Shown: in pieces, positions 42,868 to 52,076 of the stretch | How the letters are laid out: every line of letters starts with the position of its first letter | Numbering within the stretch: the stretch's first letter is position 1 | Assembly: GCA_963817035.1 (NCBI GenBank) | Contig: CAWFMM010000004.1 | Span: 1,984,001 to 2,048,000 of the forward strand | Direction: 5' to 3' | Length of the DNA stretch: 64,000 bases | From: AC-49 sp963817035 | GTDB lineage: Bacteria; Actinomycetota; Thermoleophilia; Solirubrobacterales; Solirubrobacteraceae | The notes under the pieces: model-generated | The model's database searches: none | Seen by the model: only the letters and a program-made list of their open reading frames with translations | Told to the model about the DNA's origin: nothing | Translations under genes and position numbers: made by a program

Positions 42868-43449
42868 CTAGACGTCGAGGTCGATCGTGGCGAAGCGGTT
42901 GCCCGACTGCTTCGGGCCACGATCGATTCGCAGCAGCAGCGGCCGGTTGTCCAGCCCGACGACCGAGACCTTGAACAGCAGCAGCTCGCCGGCGATCGAG
43001 GTCTGCGCCGCGAGCTGGTTGGAGTGCGGAAGAACCTGGTGGGGCGGGATCACGGCCGGGTAGAACGCGATCGGGTTGGCGGACGTGTTGATCGGGACCG
43101 GCGTGTACGTCTTGCCGAGCGTGTCGATGATCCGGTAGCGGCTCGAGGCGCGCAGATCGGTGTCGGTCGGGTTCTCGACGCGGATAAACACGCCGAACCA
43201 GGTCTGGCCTGGGCGCAGACGGCGCAACGCCTGCGGGACGCCCATGAGGTACTGGCCGTCCTCCTGGTCGTACTCGTTGAGCTGACGCGAGATCTGAATC
43301 TGGTACTTGAGCTGGCCCGCGGTCACGTAGATGCCCTCGGTCGGCGCGAAGCGGATGTCCGCCGGTGCCTCCTTGTGGCCGAAACCGCACGCCGACAGCG
43401 TCAGCGCGGAGGCGCCGATGAGCGACGCGATGAGGCAGCGGCGAACCAT
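42868..43449 (-). CDS. Predicted lipoprotein of unknown function
   Basis: A 193-residue exported protein. The signal peptide ends in the lipobox LTLSAC (Cys near residue 21), and the mature part is a beta-rich domain (YVTAGQLKYQIQISRQLNEYDQEDGQYL ... WFGVFIRVENPT). That pattern resembles extracytoplasmic immunoglobulin-like domains (inference). The ATG at 43449 is preferred over 43470 because it directly precedes the positively charged signal peptide and follows a TAGGAT box by 11 bases. Lgt, encoded at 50-51 kb, would lipidate it. Confidence 0.75.
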   Translation of the reverse strand: MVRRCLIASLIGASALTLSACGFGHKEAPADIRFAPTEGIYVTAGQLKYQIQISRQLNEYDQEDGQYLMGVPQALRRLRPGQTWFGVFIRVENPTDTDLRASSRYRIIDTLGKTYTPVPINTSANPIAFYPAVIPPHQVLPHSNQLAAQTSIAGELLLFKVSVVGLDNRPLLLRIDRGPKQSGNRFATIDLDV

Positions 43450-43462
43450 GCGGCCCGTGATC

Positions 43463-44014
43463 CTAGACATCGCCGCCGACACGCGACGCATCGAAGACGA
43501 ACCCACCGTCGACCTTGCGCGCTCCGCCGGCGATCGTCGGGCGCGTTCCGCGGTCCAGGTCCTCCTCGAGAATCGCCTGCAGACGCCGCATCGCCTTGGC
43601 GTTCTTGCGCTTCAGCCAGCCGGTCGCGCCGAACTTCTCCAGCAGCTTGTCGCTGGGGGTCTTGGGCTTGCTCTCGAACGTGAACGTCACGCGCGTGCCG
43701 CCACCGGGCGCGGGCTCGAGCTCGTAGACGCCGAGCGTGCGGATCCGGTTGTACTTGCCGCCGCGACCTTGCTCGACGAGGCGGCGTGGCGGGTCGGCCT
43801 CGGTGATCGTGGCATCGCCCCACGGGAAGCGGTTGAACGGCGCGGTGAGCCGGAAGCGCGCGCCTGCACCGACGCCGACCGGGTCCTCGCGCGTCAGGTG
43901 CCAGTCGACCAGGTAGTGGTCGGTGAACTCGGCGTGGTTGGCGATGTCGAGCAGGTAGGCGAAGACCTCCTCGCGGGGCCGGGCGATCGTCACCGAGACG
44001 CTGATCGGGTGCAC
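43463..44014 (-). CDS. SRPBCC family (polyketide cyclase/START-like) protein
   Basis: A 183-residue protein of the SRPBCC ligand-binding fold. The N-terminal strand SVSVTIARPREEVFAYLLDIANHAEF and GGTRVTFTFESKP are characteristic. These proteins form a hydrophobic cavity; the ligand is unknown. The GTG start at 44014 lies eight bases after a TAGGGT -10-like box and lacks a ribosome site. Its TAG stop overlaps the -10 box of the next gene. Confidence 0.85.
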   Translation of the reverse strand: MHPISVSVTIARPREEVFAYLLDIANHAEFTDHYLVDWHLTREDPVGVGAGARFRLTAPFNRFPWGDATITEADPPRRLVEQGRGGKYNRIRTLGVYELEPAPGGGTRVTFTFESKPKTPSDKLLEKFGATGWLKRKNAKAMRRLQAILEEDLDRGTRPTIAGGARKVDGGFVFDASRVGGDV

Positions 44015-44021
44015 CCTGTGG

Positions 44022-44027
44022 ACCCTA
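44022..44027 (-). promoter_or_regulatory. -10-like TAGGGT before the SRPBCC gene
   Basis: On the minus strand TAGGGT (44027-44022) ends eight bases before the GTG at 44014, with no Shine-Dalgarno sequence between them. Confidence 0.5.
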
Positions 44028-44033
44028 GTGGTT

Positions 44034-44094
44034 CATCCTGTGAGTCCGTGCGTTCGTGGGCGACCGATCCAAGAAGGTGCGGACTTGCAGGATG
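44034..44094. repeat. Imperfect inverted repeat
   Basis: CATCCTGTGAGTCC (44034-44047) and GGACTTGCAGGATG (44081-44094) pair at 12 of 14 positions across a 33-base loop. It lies between the zinc-ribbon gene and the SRPBCC gene, both on the minus strand, and may act as a terminator or processing site. Confidence 0.5.
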
Positions 44095-44128
44095 GGCCAC
44101 GAGCGAGCGCGGGCCTGGGGTGAGGCGT

Positions 44129-44395
44129 TCAGCGGTTGCGGCGATCGATCACGCGAACGGTCGCGCCGAACTCGTGATGGCGCACCGAGTGCGATGTGTC
44201 GGGCGCCACCGCATGCCGCGGACGGCACAGCTCGCAGACGACCGTGTCCAGGGCGTAGCTGTGAACACTCTCGCCGATCAGCGGCGTGCGGCCGCAGTCG
44301 GCGCAGATGTAGCGGCCGGCGCCCATCCGGCCGACGCACTGGCGCAGCAGCTCGCGTTCGAGGTCTGACTCCTGGAGCGCCGTGGCGCGAGGCAT
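44129..44395 (-). CDS. Small zinc-ribbon protein
   Basis: An 88-residue protein with two CxxC pairs (YICADCG near residue 30 and VVCELCRPRH near 55), a layout expected for one zinc-binding ribbon. I do not recognise a named family. The start is uncertain: the ATG at 44395 has GGAGC almost touching it, and a TTG 57 bases upstream is open. It is divergent from the FHA gene, which also has a zinc ribbon. Confidence 0.6.
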   Translation of the reverse strand: MPRATALQESDLERELLRQCVGRMGAGRYICADCGRTPLIGESVHSYALDTVVCELCRPRHAVAPDTSHSVRHHEFGATVRVIDRRNR

Positions 44396-44511
44396 GCTCC
44401 TGGTGTTCGGCGGATGACCTGACCCTCCTGCGCGCGGTCCGATGTTCCGCAAAGCGTTTTTTGACGATGGACGCGAGGGCTATGATCGCGAGCGGCCATG
44501 GGAGCGTTCAG

Positions 44512-45099
44512 ATGCAGTCACTGATGTCCGGCACGCTGGCTGGAACCGGATCTTTTCGTTGTGAGTCATGCGACTTCGTCGTCACGCTCGAAGCCAGCGA
44601 CGAGCTCCCGGCCTGTCCCAGCTGCGGTGGCGATGCCTTCATCCGCGCCTCGCTATTCGCCGGTGGGCGTTTCGAGCGCCCGACCTCGTCGATGTCGTCA
44701 CGCGATCGCATCCAGCGCGCCTCGCTGATCGAGGACGCCCGCGCCGCGCTGGCGGGTGGTGAGGACGGCGAGTACCTCGCCTACATCGACGGCTCGACGC
44801 TGCGCACCGTCGCGCTGTCACGCGAATGGACGCGGATCGGACGCAGCCTGGCCGCCGACGTGCGCTTCGACGATCCGACCGTGTCACGGCGCCACGCGCT
44901 GATCGTGCGCCAGCCCGACGGCGTCCGGGTGCTCGACGACCGCAGCCTCAACGGCGTCTTCGTCAACGGCGAGCGGGTCGAGTGGCACGTGCTCCAAGAC
45001 GGCGACGAGATCCTCGTCGGGCGCTACAAGCTGCTGTTCGTCGAGCTGTCGGGCGTCGCGACGGCCGAGGCGACGCCGCCGCTGCCGACGTCGAGCTGA
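44512..45099 (+). CDS. FHA domain protein with N-terminal zinc ribbon
   Basis: A 195-residue protein. Residues 15-40 form a zinc ribbon (C17-x2-C20 and C35-x2-C38). Residues about 100-180 form a forkhead-associated domain (RIGRSLAADVRFDDPTVSRRHALIV, DRSLNGVFVNGERV). FHA domains bind phosphothreonine, implying a Ser/Thr-kinase pathway, though no kinase is in the window. The ATG at 44512 has GGAGC seven bases upstream, and TATGAT (44481-44486) is a candidate -10. The ParA gene follows after 27 bases. Confidence 0.85.
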   Translation: MQSLMSGTLAGTGSFRCESCDFVVTLEASDELPACPSCGGDAFIRASLFAGGRFERPTSSMSSRDRIQRASLIEDARAALAGGEDGEYLAYIDGSTLRTVALSREWTRIGRSLAADVRFDDPTVSRRHALIVRQPDGVRVLDDRSLNGVFVNGERVEWHVLQDGDEILVGRYKLLFVELSGVATAEATPPLPTSS

Positions 45100-45110
45100 C
45101 GCACTCGCGC

Positions 45111-45116
45111 TAGTCT
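45111..45116 (+). promoter_or_regulatory. -10-like TAGTCT before the ParA gene
   Basis: TAGTCT ends 11 bases before the ATG at 45127 and there is no ribosome site, suggesting an independent near-leaderless transcript within the FHA-ParA pair. Confidence 0.45.
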
Positions 45117-45126
45117 GGCGCGACCC

Positions 45127-45906
45127 ATGGCCCAGACCATCGCCGTCCTGTCGCAGAAGGGTGGAACCGGCAAGACGACGGTTGTACGGACCCTGACCGA
45201 CGTCCTGCGCCGCACCGGGCTGCGCGTGCTCGCCGTCGACCTCGATCCGCAGGGCAATCTGTCGGACTACTTCGACCTGGCGCCCGATGTCGACCCGACC
45301 GTCGGCGACATGCTCGTCGGGCGCGCGACCGCCGCCGAGGCGGTCCACGATGACGTCATCCCGGCCAACCTGACGCTGGCCGAATCCGAACTCGTGCTGG
45401 CCGGCAAGATGGGCCGCGAGATGACGCTGCGCCGCGCGCTTGTGGACATCGGCGAGAGCTACGACGTGATCCTGATCGACTGCCCGCCGGCGCTCGGCCT
45501 GCTCAGCGTCAACGCGTTGGTCGCCGCCGATCACGCGCTGCTCAGCGCCGAAGCGCAGTACTTCGCATTGCAGGGAGTCGAACAGGCGACGCAGGTCATC
45601 GAGCTCGCACGCGGGCTGAACCCGGACCTTCAGTGGATGGGCGTCGTGCTGAACATCGCCGACATGCGGACCACGCACTCGCGCGAGGCGTTCGCGTCGC
45701 TGAGCGAGACGTATGGCGACAAGCTGTTTCAGACGCCGATCCGGGCGTCGATCGCGTACGCGGAGTCGGCTGAGCGGGCGGTGTCGATCCTGGATCGCCG
45801 GCCGGATCTCGGGCGCGACTATCTGGTGCTGGCGGCGGAGGTGCTCAGGCGACTCGGCGGGTTTGACGCGGCTGGGCGCGGCGTCGCGGCGATGCTCGAC
45901 GCCTGA
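45127..45906 (+). CDS. ParA family ATPase
   Basis: A 259-residue ParA/Soj-like ATPase. It shows the deviant Walker A KGGTGKTT (11-18), DLDPQGNLSDYF and Walker B-like VILIDCPPALGLLSVNAL. Chromosome or protein-positioning ATPases of this type normally work with a ParB. No parB or parS site was recognised here, so this looks like an orphan, possibly linked to the FHA protein upstream. It is convergent with thrB, seven bases apart. Confidence 0.9.
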   Translation: MAQTIAVLSQKGGTGKTTVVRTLTDVLRRTGLRVLAVDLDPQGNLSDYFDLAPDVDPTVGDMLVGRATAAEAVHDDVIPANLTLAESELVLAGKMGREMTLRRALVDIGESYDVILIDCPPALGLLSVNALVAADHALLSAEAQYFALQGVEQATQVIELARGLNPDLQWMGVVLNIADMRTTHSREAFASLSETYGDKLFQTPIRASIAYAESAERAVSILDRRPDLGRDYLVLAAEVLRRLGGFDAAGRGVAAMLDA

Positions 45907-45913
45907 GCGCGAC

Positions 45914-46765
45914 TCAAAGCGCAGAGGCGACGGCGCCCTGCGCCTCAAACGGTGCCAGCACGACATCCGCCCACTCGCCCGTCACGCCGCACAACGCATG
46001 AACGACGGCCTCGGCCTGCCCCGCCAGCGTCCACAGGAGCACCGTCGGCCCGGCGCCCGAGATCGTCGCGCCCAGCGCGCCCAGCTCACGAGCCCGTCCG
46101 ACCAGCTCCATCGACCGCGGGTACAACGAAGCGCGGCGCGGCTGGTGTAGCCGGTCGTCGAGGCCGCGCGCCACGAGATCCCAGTCGCCACGCGCGAGCC
46201 CCGCGACGAGCAGCGCGGCGTGACCGACGTTGAAGACCGCCTCGGCCATCGGCACCTCGACCGGGAGCGCCGCCCGTGCCTCGCGCGTGCGCAGCGCCAC
46301 CTTCGGGACGACCAGCACCGCCTCGAGCCCGGTGGGCATCTCCAACCGCGTCGCCTGGCCGTCCGCGCAGACCACGAACCCGCCGAGCAGCGATGCCGCG
46401 ACGTTGTCGGGGTGGCCTTCGAGCTCCGTCGCCAGCGCAAACAGGTCGGCGTCACGGCCGAACAGACGATCCGCCGCGACGAGCCCCGCGACATAGGCCG
46501 CCGCGCTCGTTCCCAGCCCACCGGAGAGCGGGATCTCCGAGCGGATCCGGAAGCGATAGCGGTCGGGCGGGTGCAGCGCCTCGAAGCCGCGGACGACGAG
46601 ATTGCGGCGATCGTGGGCAATCGGCAGTTCGGAGTCGACGAAGAACGACCCGGTCTCCTCCACCTCGACCTCGAGATGCAGCCCCAGCGCCGCCGCGAAC
46701 GTGTCGAAGCCGGGGCCGAGGTTGGCCGAGCTGCCGGGAACGCGCACACGGCAGCCGCGATCCAT
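45914..46765 (-). CDS. thrB: Homoserine kinase
   Basis: A 283-residue GHMP kinase that phosphorylates homoserine in threonine synthesis. The N-terminal VRVPGSSANLGPGFDTFAAALGL and the phosphate-binding loop PLSGGLGTSAAAYVAG are diagnostic, and ATISGAGPTVLL is the third GHMP motif. The ATG at 46765 follows the thrC stop by two bases. It is the last gene of the lysA-hom-thrC-thrB run. Confidence 0.95.
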   Translation of the reverse strand: MDRGCRVRVPGSSANLGPGFDTFAAALGLHLEVEVEETGSFFVDSELPIAHDRRNLVVRGFEALHPPDRYRFRIRSEIPLSGGLGTSAAAYVAGLVAADRLFGRDADLFALATELEGHPDNVAASLLGGFVVCADGQATRLEMPTGLEAVLVVPKVALRTREARAALPVEVPMAEAVFNVGHAALLVAGLARGDWDLVARGLDDRLHQPRRASLYPRSMELVGRARELGALGATISGAGPTVLLWTLAGQAEAVVHALCGVTGEWADVVLAPFEAQGAVASAL

Positions 46766-46767
46766 GG

Positions 46768-47817
46768 CTACGAGAGAACCGCGCGCTCGACCGCGGCCTG
46801 CTCGGGCTCGCACGGCACGACGCCGCCGGCCTGGTCCAGCGCGACCTGCGGGTCCTTCAGCCCATGACCGGTCAACACGCAGACGACGCGGCGGGCGTCG
46901 CCGGCGCCGTGGTGCAACAGACCGGCGACCGAGGCCGCGCTGGCCGGCTCACAGAAGATCCCCTCGCGCGAGGCGAGCAGGCGGTAGGCATCGAGGATCT
47001 GCGAGTCGGTGACCGCTTCGATCGCGCCGCGCGAGTCGCGCATCGCGGTGATCGCCTCCTCCCAGCGCGCCGGATTGCCGATCCGGATCGCGCTGGCCAC
47101 GGTCTCGGGATTGTCGACGCGCCTGCCCGTGACCAGCGGTGCGGCGCCTTCGGCCTGGAAGCCGTACATCCGCGGCGCCGAGGAGGCCTCGACGAAGCCC
47201 TTCCAGTACGCGGTGATGTTGCCCGCGTTGCCGACCGGGATGCACAGCGCGTCGAGCTCGGTTCCGAGGTCCTCGACGATCTCGAGCGCCGCCGTCTTCT
47301 GGCCCTCCAGTCGATACGGGTTGACGCTGTTGACGAGCGCGATCGGGTGGTTCTGGCACAGCTCGCGGACCAGCGTCAGCGCCTGGTCGAAGTTGCCGCG
47401 CAGGGCGATCACGCGCGCACCGTGCATCAGCGCCTGGGCGAGCTTCCCGGTCGCGATCTTACCCTCCGGCACGATCACCGCACCACGCAGTCCGGCCCGC
47501 GCCGCATACGCCGCCGCGCTCGCCGCGGTGTTGCCGGTCGAGGCGCAGATGACCGCCTCCGCGCCATCGCGGACCGCGGCGCTGACCGCGCACGTCATCC
47601 CGCGATCCTTGAACGAGCCGGTCGGATTGGCGCCTTCGATCTTCAACCACACCTCGCAGCCGGCAAGCTCGGAGATGTAGGGCGCCAGGACGAGCGGTGT
47701 CGATCCCTCCCCCAGCGTCACGACCGGGTCGCCGGGCGCGAACGGCAGGTGGTCGCGGAAGCGCTCGATCAGCCCGCGGCGATCCTGCGCGAGCTGCGCG
47801 GGCTGCAGGTCAGCCAT
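46768..47817 (-). CDS. thrC: Threonine synthase
   Basis: A 349-residue PLP enzyme that converts O-phosphohomoserine to threonine. The PLP lysine lies in NPTGSFKDRGMT (near residue 71), and CASTGNTAASAAAYAARAGL and PVGNAGNITAYWKG are cofactor-binding segments. Length fits the short actinobacterial form. The start overlaps the hom stop by eight bases, and AAGAG lies upstream of the ATG. Confidence 0.96.
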   Translation of the reverse strand: MADLQPAQLAQDRRGLIERFRDHLPFAPGDPVVTLGEGSTPLVLAPYISELAGCEVWLKIEGANPTGSFKDRGMTCAVSAAVRDGAEAVICASTGNTAASAAAYAARAGLRGAVIVPEGKIATGKLAQALMHGARVIALRGNFDQALTLVRELCQNHPIALVNSVNPYRLEGQKTAALEIVEDLGTELDALCIPVGNAGNITAYWKGFVEASSAPRMYGFQAEGAAPLVTGRRVDNPETVASAIRIGNPARWEEAITAMRDSRGAIEAVTDSQILDAYRLLASREGIFCEPASAASVAGLLHHGAGDARRVVCVLTGHGLKDPQVALDQAGGVVPCEPEQAAVERAVLS

Positions 47818-49039
47818 TGAGGAACTCTTCTTCTATGACCCGGATCGCCCGCGGCCGCGAGCGCAGGAAGTCCAAGCCGCCGATCAGATCCACGGCGGCG
47901 AAGAAACGCGACTCCAGCAGCGGGTGAACGACCATCACGAGGCGCGCGTTCTCACCAAGGCCATGCTGGACGACCGACTTGACCGACGCGCCCTGCAACC
48001 CGAGCAGCTGCGCGACCTGGGCCAGTACACCCGGCCGGTCGGCGACCTCCATGTGCAGGTAGAAGGCCGACTCGACATCGGAGATGATCGGCAGCGCGTC
48101 GGTCGGCGGCGGCATCGAGGCCGGCGGGATCATCGCGCTGACAACGTCACCGAGCACCGCACTCGCGGTCTGCGGGCCGCCCGCGCCCGGGCCGGACAGC
48201 GTGATCTCGGTGATCGCCTCGGACTCGATCGTCACCGCGTTGAACGGCCCGCCGATCGCGGCCAGTGGATGCGAGCCGTAGAGGAACGCCGGGTGGACGC
48301 GGACGTTGAGCCCGCCGTCGGTGCGCTCGGCGGTCCCGAGCAGCTTCAGCCCGAGGCCGAGCTCGCGTGCGTACTGGATGTCGTCGGCGGTGATGTGCTC
48401 GATGCCCTCGAAGCGCACGTCGTCGATGTGGACCGGCGTCCCGAAGGCGAGGCGCGCGAGGATCGCCATCTTGGCCGCCGCGTCGGACCCGTTGACGTCC
48501 TGCGTCGGGTCGGCCTCGGCGTAGCCGAGCCGCTGCGCGTCGGCGAGCGCCTCGTTGTACGACATCCCGGTCGCGGCCATCTCGCTGAGGATGTAGTTCG
48601 TCGTTCCGTTGACGATCCCGTGGATGCGATCGATCTGCGCGGCGGCCAGCGACTCCGCGAGCACCCGGACGACCGGCACGACCCCGGCAACCGACGCCTC
48701 GAAACGCAGCTGCACCTTGTTCTCACGCGCGGCGGCCCACAGCTCCTCGCCGTGGTGGCTGAGCAGCTGCTTGTTGGCCGTGACGACATGCTTGCCCGCC
48801 GCCATCGCCGTGAGGACATACCCGCGCGCCGGCTCGATCCCGCCGATCAGCTCGACGATGAGATCGCTGCGCGACAGGATGTCGTCGAAATCGCCCTGCG
48901 AGCGGGTCAGGACGCCGACGATCTCGGGGCGAAAGCCGGCCGCCCGGGCGACCGCGTCAGCGCGTTCGGCGAGCAGCGTCTCGAACGCGCTGCCGACCGT
49001 TCCGTGGCCGAGCAGGCCGAGGCGAAACGGCTCAGACAT
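47810..49039 (-). CDS. hom: Homoserine dehydrogenase
   Basis: A 409-residue NAD(P)-dependent enzyme. The Rossmann motif is LGLLGHGTVGSAF (about 6-18), with VTANKQLLSHHG and the catalytic-domain signature AEADPTQDVNGSDAAAKMAILA. A C-terminal ACT domain (FYLHMEVADRPGVLAQVAQLL) suggests allosteric feedback, probably by threonine. The ATG at 49039 overlaps lysA by eight bases; an ATG nine bases upstream is an alternative. Confidence 0.95.
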   Translation of the reverse strand: MSEPFRLGLLGHGTVGSAFETLLAERADAVARAAGFRPEIVGVLTRSQGDFDDILSRSDLIVELIGGIEPARGYVLTAMAAGKHVVTANKQLLSHHGEELWAAARENKVQLRFEASVAGVVPVVRVLAESLAAAQIDRIHGIVNGTTNYILSEMAATGMSYNEALADAQRLGYAEADPTQDVNGSDAAAKMAILARLAFGTPVHIDDVRFEGIEHITADDIQYARELGLGLKLLGTAERTDGGLNVRVHPAFLYGSHPLAAIGGPFNAVTIESEAITEITLSGPGAGGPQTASAVLGDVVSAMIPPASMPPPTDALPIISDVESAFYLHMEVADRPGVLAQVAQLLGLQGASVKSVVQHGLGENARLVMVVHPLLESRFFAAVDLIGGLDFLRSRPRAIRVIEEEFLNG

Positions 49040-50324
49040 CGCGCCCATAGAGGTCGGCCAGGGTCTCGCGGCGCACGACGAGCCGCGCGTCGCCGTCGGA
49101 GACGAAGACGACCGGCGGCCGCGGCGAGCCGTTGTAGGTGTTGGCCATCGAGAACCCGTAGCCGCCGGTGGCCGGCGTGACGACGATGTCGCCGGGGCGG
49201 GGGTCGGGGAGCTTGGCGTCGGCGACGATCACGTCGCCAGACTCGCAGTGCTTGCCGACGAGACGGTAGCTCGCACCGTCGATTCCGAAGCGGTCGGCGA
49301 TATGTGCCTCGTAGCCCGCGCCGTAGAGCATCGGGCGCAGGTTGTCGGACATCCCACCGTCGACCGCGACGTAGCGCGAGACGTTCGTCTTGACCGACTG
49401 CACGGTGTAGAGCGTGACGGTCGAGTGGGCGACCAGCGCGCGCCCGGGCTCGTCGATGATCCGCACGCCGTCGCCGAACACCTCGCGCACTGCGCCGACC
49501 TTCGTCCCGGCGTAGTCGGCGAGCGACGGCGCGGCCGCGTCGCCGGCGGTGTACGTGACGCCGAGCCCGCCGCCGAGGTTGACCTCGGCGAACGTCGGCA
49601 GGTCGCGGATCGCCTCGACCGCCGCGCGAAACGGCGCCACGTCGAGGATCTGCGAGCCGATGTGCATGTGCACGCCCTCGAGATCGAGCAGCGTCGAGGC
49701 GCGCAGGCGCGTGATCGCGATCGGGACGTCGCTCTCCGACAGCCCGAACTTCGAGTCGGCCTGGCCGGTGGAGATCTTGTCGTGGGTCGTACCCCGTACG
49801 CCCGGGGTGACGCGGATCGAGACCGACTGCGGCCCGCGCCCATCGCTCGCGACGACCGACTCGAGACGATCGATCTCGTCGAGGTTGTCGATCACGATGT
49901 GACGCACACCGGCCGCGCGGGCGGCGGCGAGCTCGTCGAGCGTCTTGGCGTTGCCGTGCAGGTGGATGCGGTCACCCGGGAACCCGGCGCGCAGCGCGAG
50001 CTCGAGCTCGCCGGCCGACGCGACGTCGCAGCCCAGGCCTTCCTCGCAGAACACGCGCAGGACGGCGGTGCACGGAAATGCCTTCGAGGCGAAGACGATC
50101 TCGGCGTCGTCGGTGCACGCCGCGAACGCCGCGACGAACTCCCGCGCGCGGGCACGGAGGTCATCCTCGGCGACGACGTAGGCAGGTGTGCCGAACTCGC
50201 GCGCGACCTCGACCAGGTCGCAGCCGCCGACCTCGATGTGGCCGGCTTCGTTGAGCCGGCTGCCCAACGGGAAGACCGGCGAGAGCTGCTTGAGTGACGA
50301 CGCGCCCATCTGCGCGCTGATCAT
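49032..50324 (-). CDS. lysA: Diaminopimelate decarboxylase
   Basis: A 430-residue fold-III PLP decarboxylase making lysine from meso-diaminopimelate. The PLP lysine is in EIVFASKAFP, the Gly-rich phosphate loop is VNLGGGLGVTYT, and the C-terminal HCESGDVI and GAYGFSMAN-like GGYGFSMANTYN segments complete the active site. The ATG at 50324 is next to the lgt stop; an in-frame ATG at 50309 is possible. It precedes hom. Confidence 0.95.
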   Translation of the reverse strand: MISAQMGASSLKQLSPVFPLGSRLNEAGHIEVGGCDLVEVAREFGTPAYVVAEDDLRARAREFVAAFAACTDDAEIVFASKAFPCTAVLRVFCEEGLGCDVASAGELELALRAGFPGDRIHLHGNAKTLDELAAARAAGVRHIVIDNLDEIDRLESVVASDGRGPQSVSIRVTPGVRGTTHDKISTGQADSKFGLSESDVPIAITRLRASTLLDLEGVHMHIGSQILDVAPFRAAVEAIRDLPTFAEVNLGGGLGVTYTAGDAAAPSLADYAGTKVGAVREVFGDGVRIIDEPGRALVAHSTVTLYTVQSVKTNVSRYVAVDGGMSDNLRPMLYGAGYEAHIADRFGIDGASYRLVGKHCESGDVIVADAKLPDPRPGDIVVTPATGGYGFSMANTYNGSPRPPVVFVSDGDARLVVRRETLADLYGRDV

Positions 50325-50325
50325 C

Positions 50326-51090
50326 TCAGGCGGTGGCGACCTGCGGAGACCAGCCACCCCGGCGCGACAGGGCCCACAGCCACATCGCCCCGGCCCCAGC
50401 CATGACGAGGCTCTCGAGCTGCGGCGTGGTCAGCCCGAGCAGGACCGCGTCATTGCGGCGGATGAACTCGACGAGGAAGCGCTCGAGACCGGCGCCGACG
50501 AGATAGAGGGCGAAGATGACGCCGGGGCGGAAGCGGTCGCGCAGGACCCACAGCCCCCACGCGAGCAGGCACATGGCGAGCGTCTCGTAGATCGGCGTCG
50601 GATGGACCGTGACCGTCGTCGGCACGGTGCCGTGCGGGTAGGCCATCGCCCACGGCCCGTTCCACGGAATCCCATAGTCGCCGTCGCCGGAGACCTGGCA
50701 GCCGACGCGCCCGATCGCGTAGCCCAGCGCGAGTGGCGCGGAGCACAGGTCGAGCAGGCCGAGGTTGATCTGGGCGCGCCACCAGCCCCACAGCAACACC
50801 CCGATCGCGCCGCCGATCGCGCCGCCGTACCAGACAAGTCCCGAGCCGCCGAACAGCCCGCCGAGCAGGTCGCCCTTGACGTCGGAGTAGTTCTGGACGA
50901 CGTAGTAAAGCCGCGCGCCGATCAGCCCGCCGAGCAGCGCCGAGAAGACGATTTCGTAGGCCCAATCGACGGGGTGGCCAAGCTCCTTGAGTCGCCGCGC
51001 GATAACGGCGCCGGCGGCGAGGAAGCCGATCGCGAAGCAGATCCCGAACGTCTTGATCGACACGCCCAGAACGTTGATCTCAGGCTGCAT
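50326..51090 (-). CDS. lgt: Prolipoprotein diacylglyceryl transferase
   Basis: A 254-residue, seven-helix membrane enzyme that attaches diacylglycerol to the lipobox cysteine of prolipoproteins. Conserved segments include GLVWYGGAIGGAIG, GYAIGRVGCQVSGDGDYG (the Lgt signature) and HPTPIYE. It heads the lysA-hom-thrC-thrB run without a functional link to it. The ATG at 51090 lies ten bases after a TACGCT box (51105-51100), suggesting a leaderless message. Confidence 0.94.
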   Translation of the reverse strand: MQPEINVLGVSIKTFGICFAIGFLAAGAVIARRLKELGHPVDWAYEIVFSALLGGLIGARLYYVVQNYSDVKGDLLGGLFGGSGLVWYGGAIGGAIGVLLWGWWRAQINLGLLDLCSAPLALGYAIGRVGCQVSGDGDYGIPWNGPWAMAYPHGTVPTTVTVHPTPIYETLAMCLLAWGLWVLRDRFRPGVIFALYLVGAGLERFLVEFIRRNDAVLLGLTTPQLESLVMAGAGAMWLWALSRRGGWSPQVATA

Positions 51091-51149
51091 GTCGTCGCCA
51101 GCGTAGTGAACCTCACCGTCCGCTTACCCCGCTCTGCCAACATCTGTGC

Positions 51150-52076
51150 ATGGCCCGCCCCCAGTCATTCGGCCGCGACACCGGCCTCCAGGCACGCATG
51201 GTCCTCACGATGGGCCTGCTGGCCCTCGTCTACCTGATCTTCGTCGGGGTGCTGTTCGCCGCCGGCGCGAGCGGAATCACGATCGCGGTGGTCGCGGTCG
51301 CGCTGCTCGCCTTCCAGTTCTTCGCGTCGGATCAGATCGCACTTCGCGCGATGGGCGCGCACGAGGTCACGCCGCAGGAGGCGCCGCAGTTGCACGGGAT
51401 CATCGACCGCCTGTGCGTGCAGGCCGACATCCCCAAGCCCAAGGTCGCGATCTGCGACACGCACATGCCCAACGCGTTCGCGATGGGCCGTTCGCCCAAG
51501 TCGGCCACGGTCTGCGCGACGACCGGGATCCTCGCCCTGCTCGAGCCGGCCGAGCTCGAGGGTGTCCTCGCCCACGAGATCACGCACATCGTCAACCGCG
51601 ACGTGGCGATCATGACGCTGGCGAGCTTCTTCGCCTCGGTCGCCGCGATGATCGTCCAGTTCGGCTTCTTGTTCGGCGGCGGCTACGGCGGCGGGTACGG
51701 CGGCGGCAGCGACGACGACGAGGGCTCCGATCTCGCGCTGATCATCCTCGTCTCGGCGATCGTCTGGGCGTTGTCGTTCTTTCTCATGCGAATGCTTTCG
51801 CGCTATCGCGAGTTCGCGGCCGACCGCGGCGCCGCCGTCATCACCGGCCGCCCGAGCGCGCTGTCGTCCGCGCTGCTGAAGATCAGCGGCACGATCGAGA
51901 AGGTGCCGACCCAGGACCTACGCGCGGCTCAGGGCATGAACGCATTCTTCATCGTGCCGGCCAACGTCAAGGGCTCGATCTACAACCTGTTCGCCACCCA
52001 CCCGCCGCTCGAGAAGCGCCTCGAAGCCCTCGGTCGCCTCGAGTCTCAGCTCCAGGGCACGCGGGCCGTCGTCTGA
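51150..52076 (+). CDS. htpX: HtpX-like M48 zinc metalloprotease
   Basis: A 308-residue membrane protease. Two N-terminal helices (about 18-60) precede the zinc site HEITH (142-146); the third ligand is Glu in REFAADRGA. A Gly/Tyr-rich then Asp-rich stretch (about 172-190) lies between hydrophobic segments. HtpX removes damaged membrane proteins. Its stop overlaps the pspAB start (TGATG), and in actinobacteria HtpX is a known member of Psp gene clusters. Confidence 0.94.
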   Translation: MARPQSFGRDTGLQARMVLTMGLLALVYLIFVGVLFAAGASGITIAVVAVALLAFQFFASDQIALRAMGAHEVTPQEAPQLHGIIDRLCVQADIPKPKVAICDTHMPNAFAMGRSPKSATVCATTGILALLEPAELEGVLAHEITHIVNRDVAIMTLASFFASVAAMIVQFGFLFGGGYGGGYGGGSDDDEGSDLALIILVSAIVWALSFFLMRMLSRYREFAADRGAAVITGRPSALSSALLKISGTIEKVPTQDLRAAQGMNAFFIVPANVKGSIYNLFATHPPLEKRLEALGRLESQLQGTRAVV

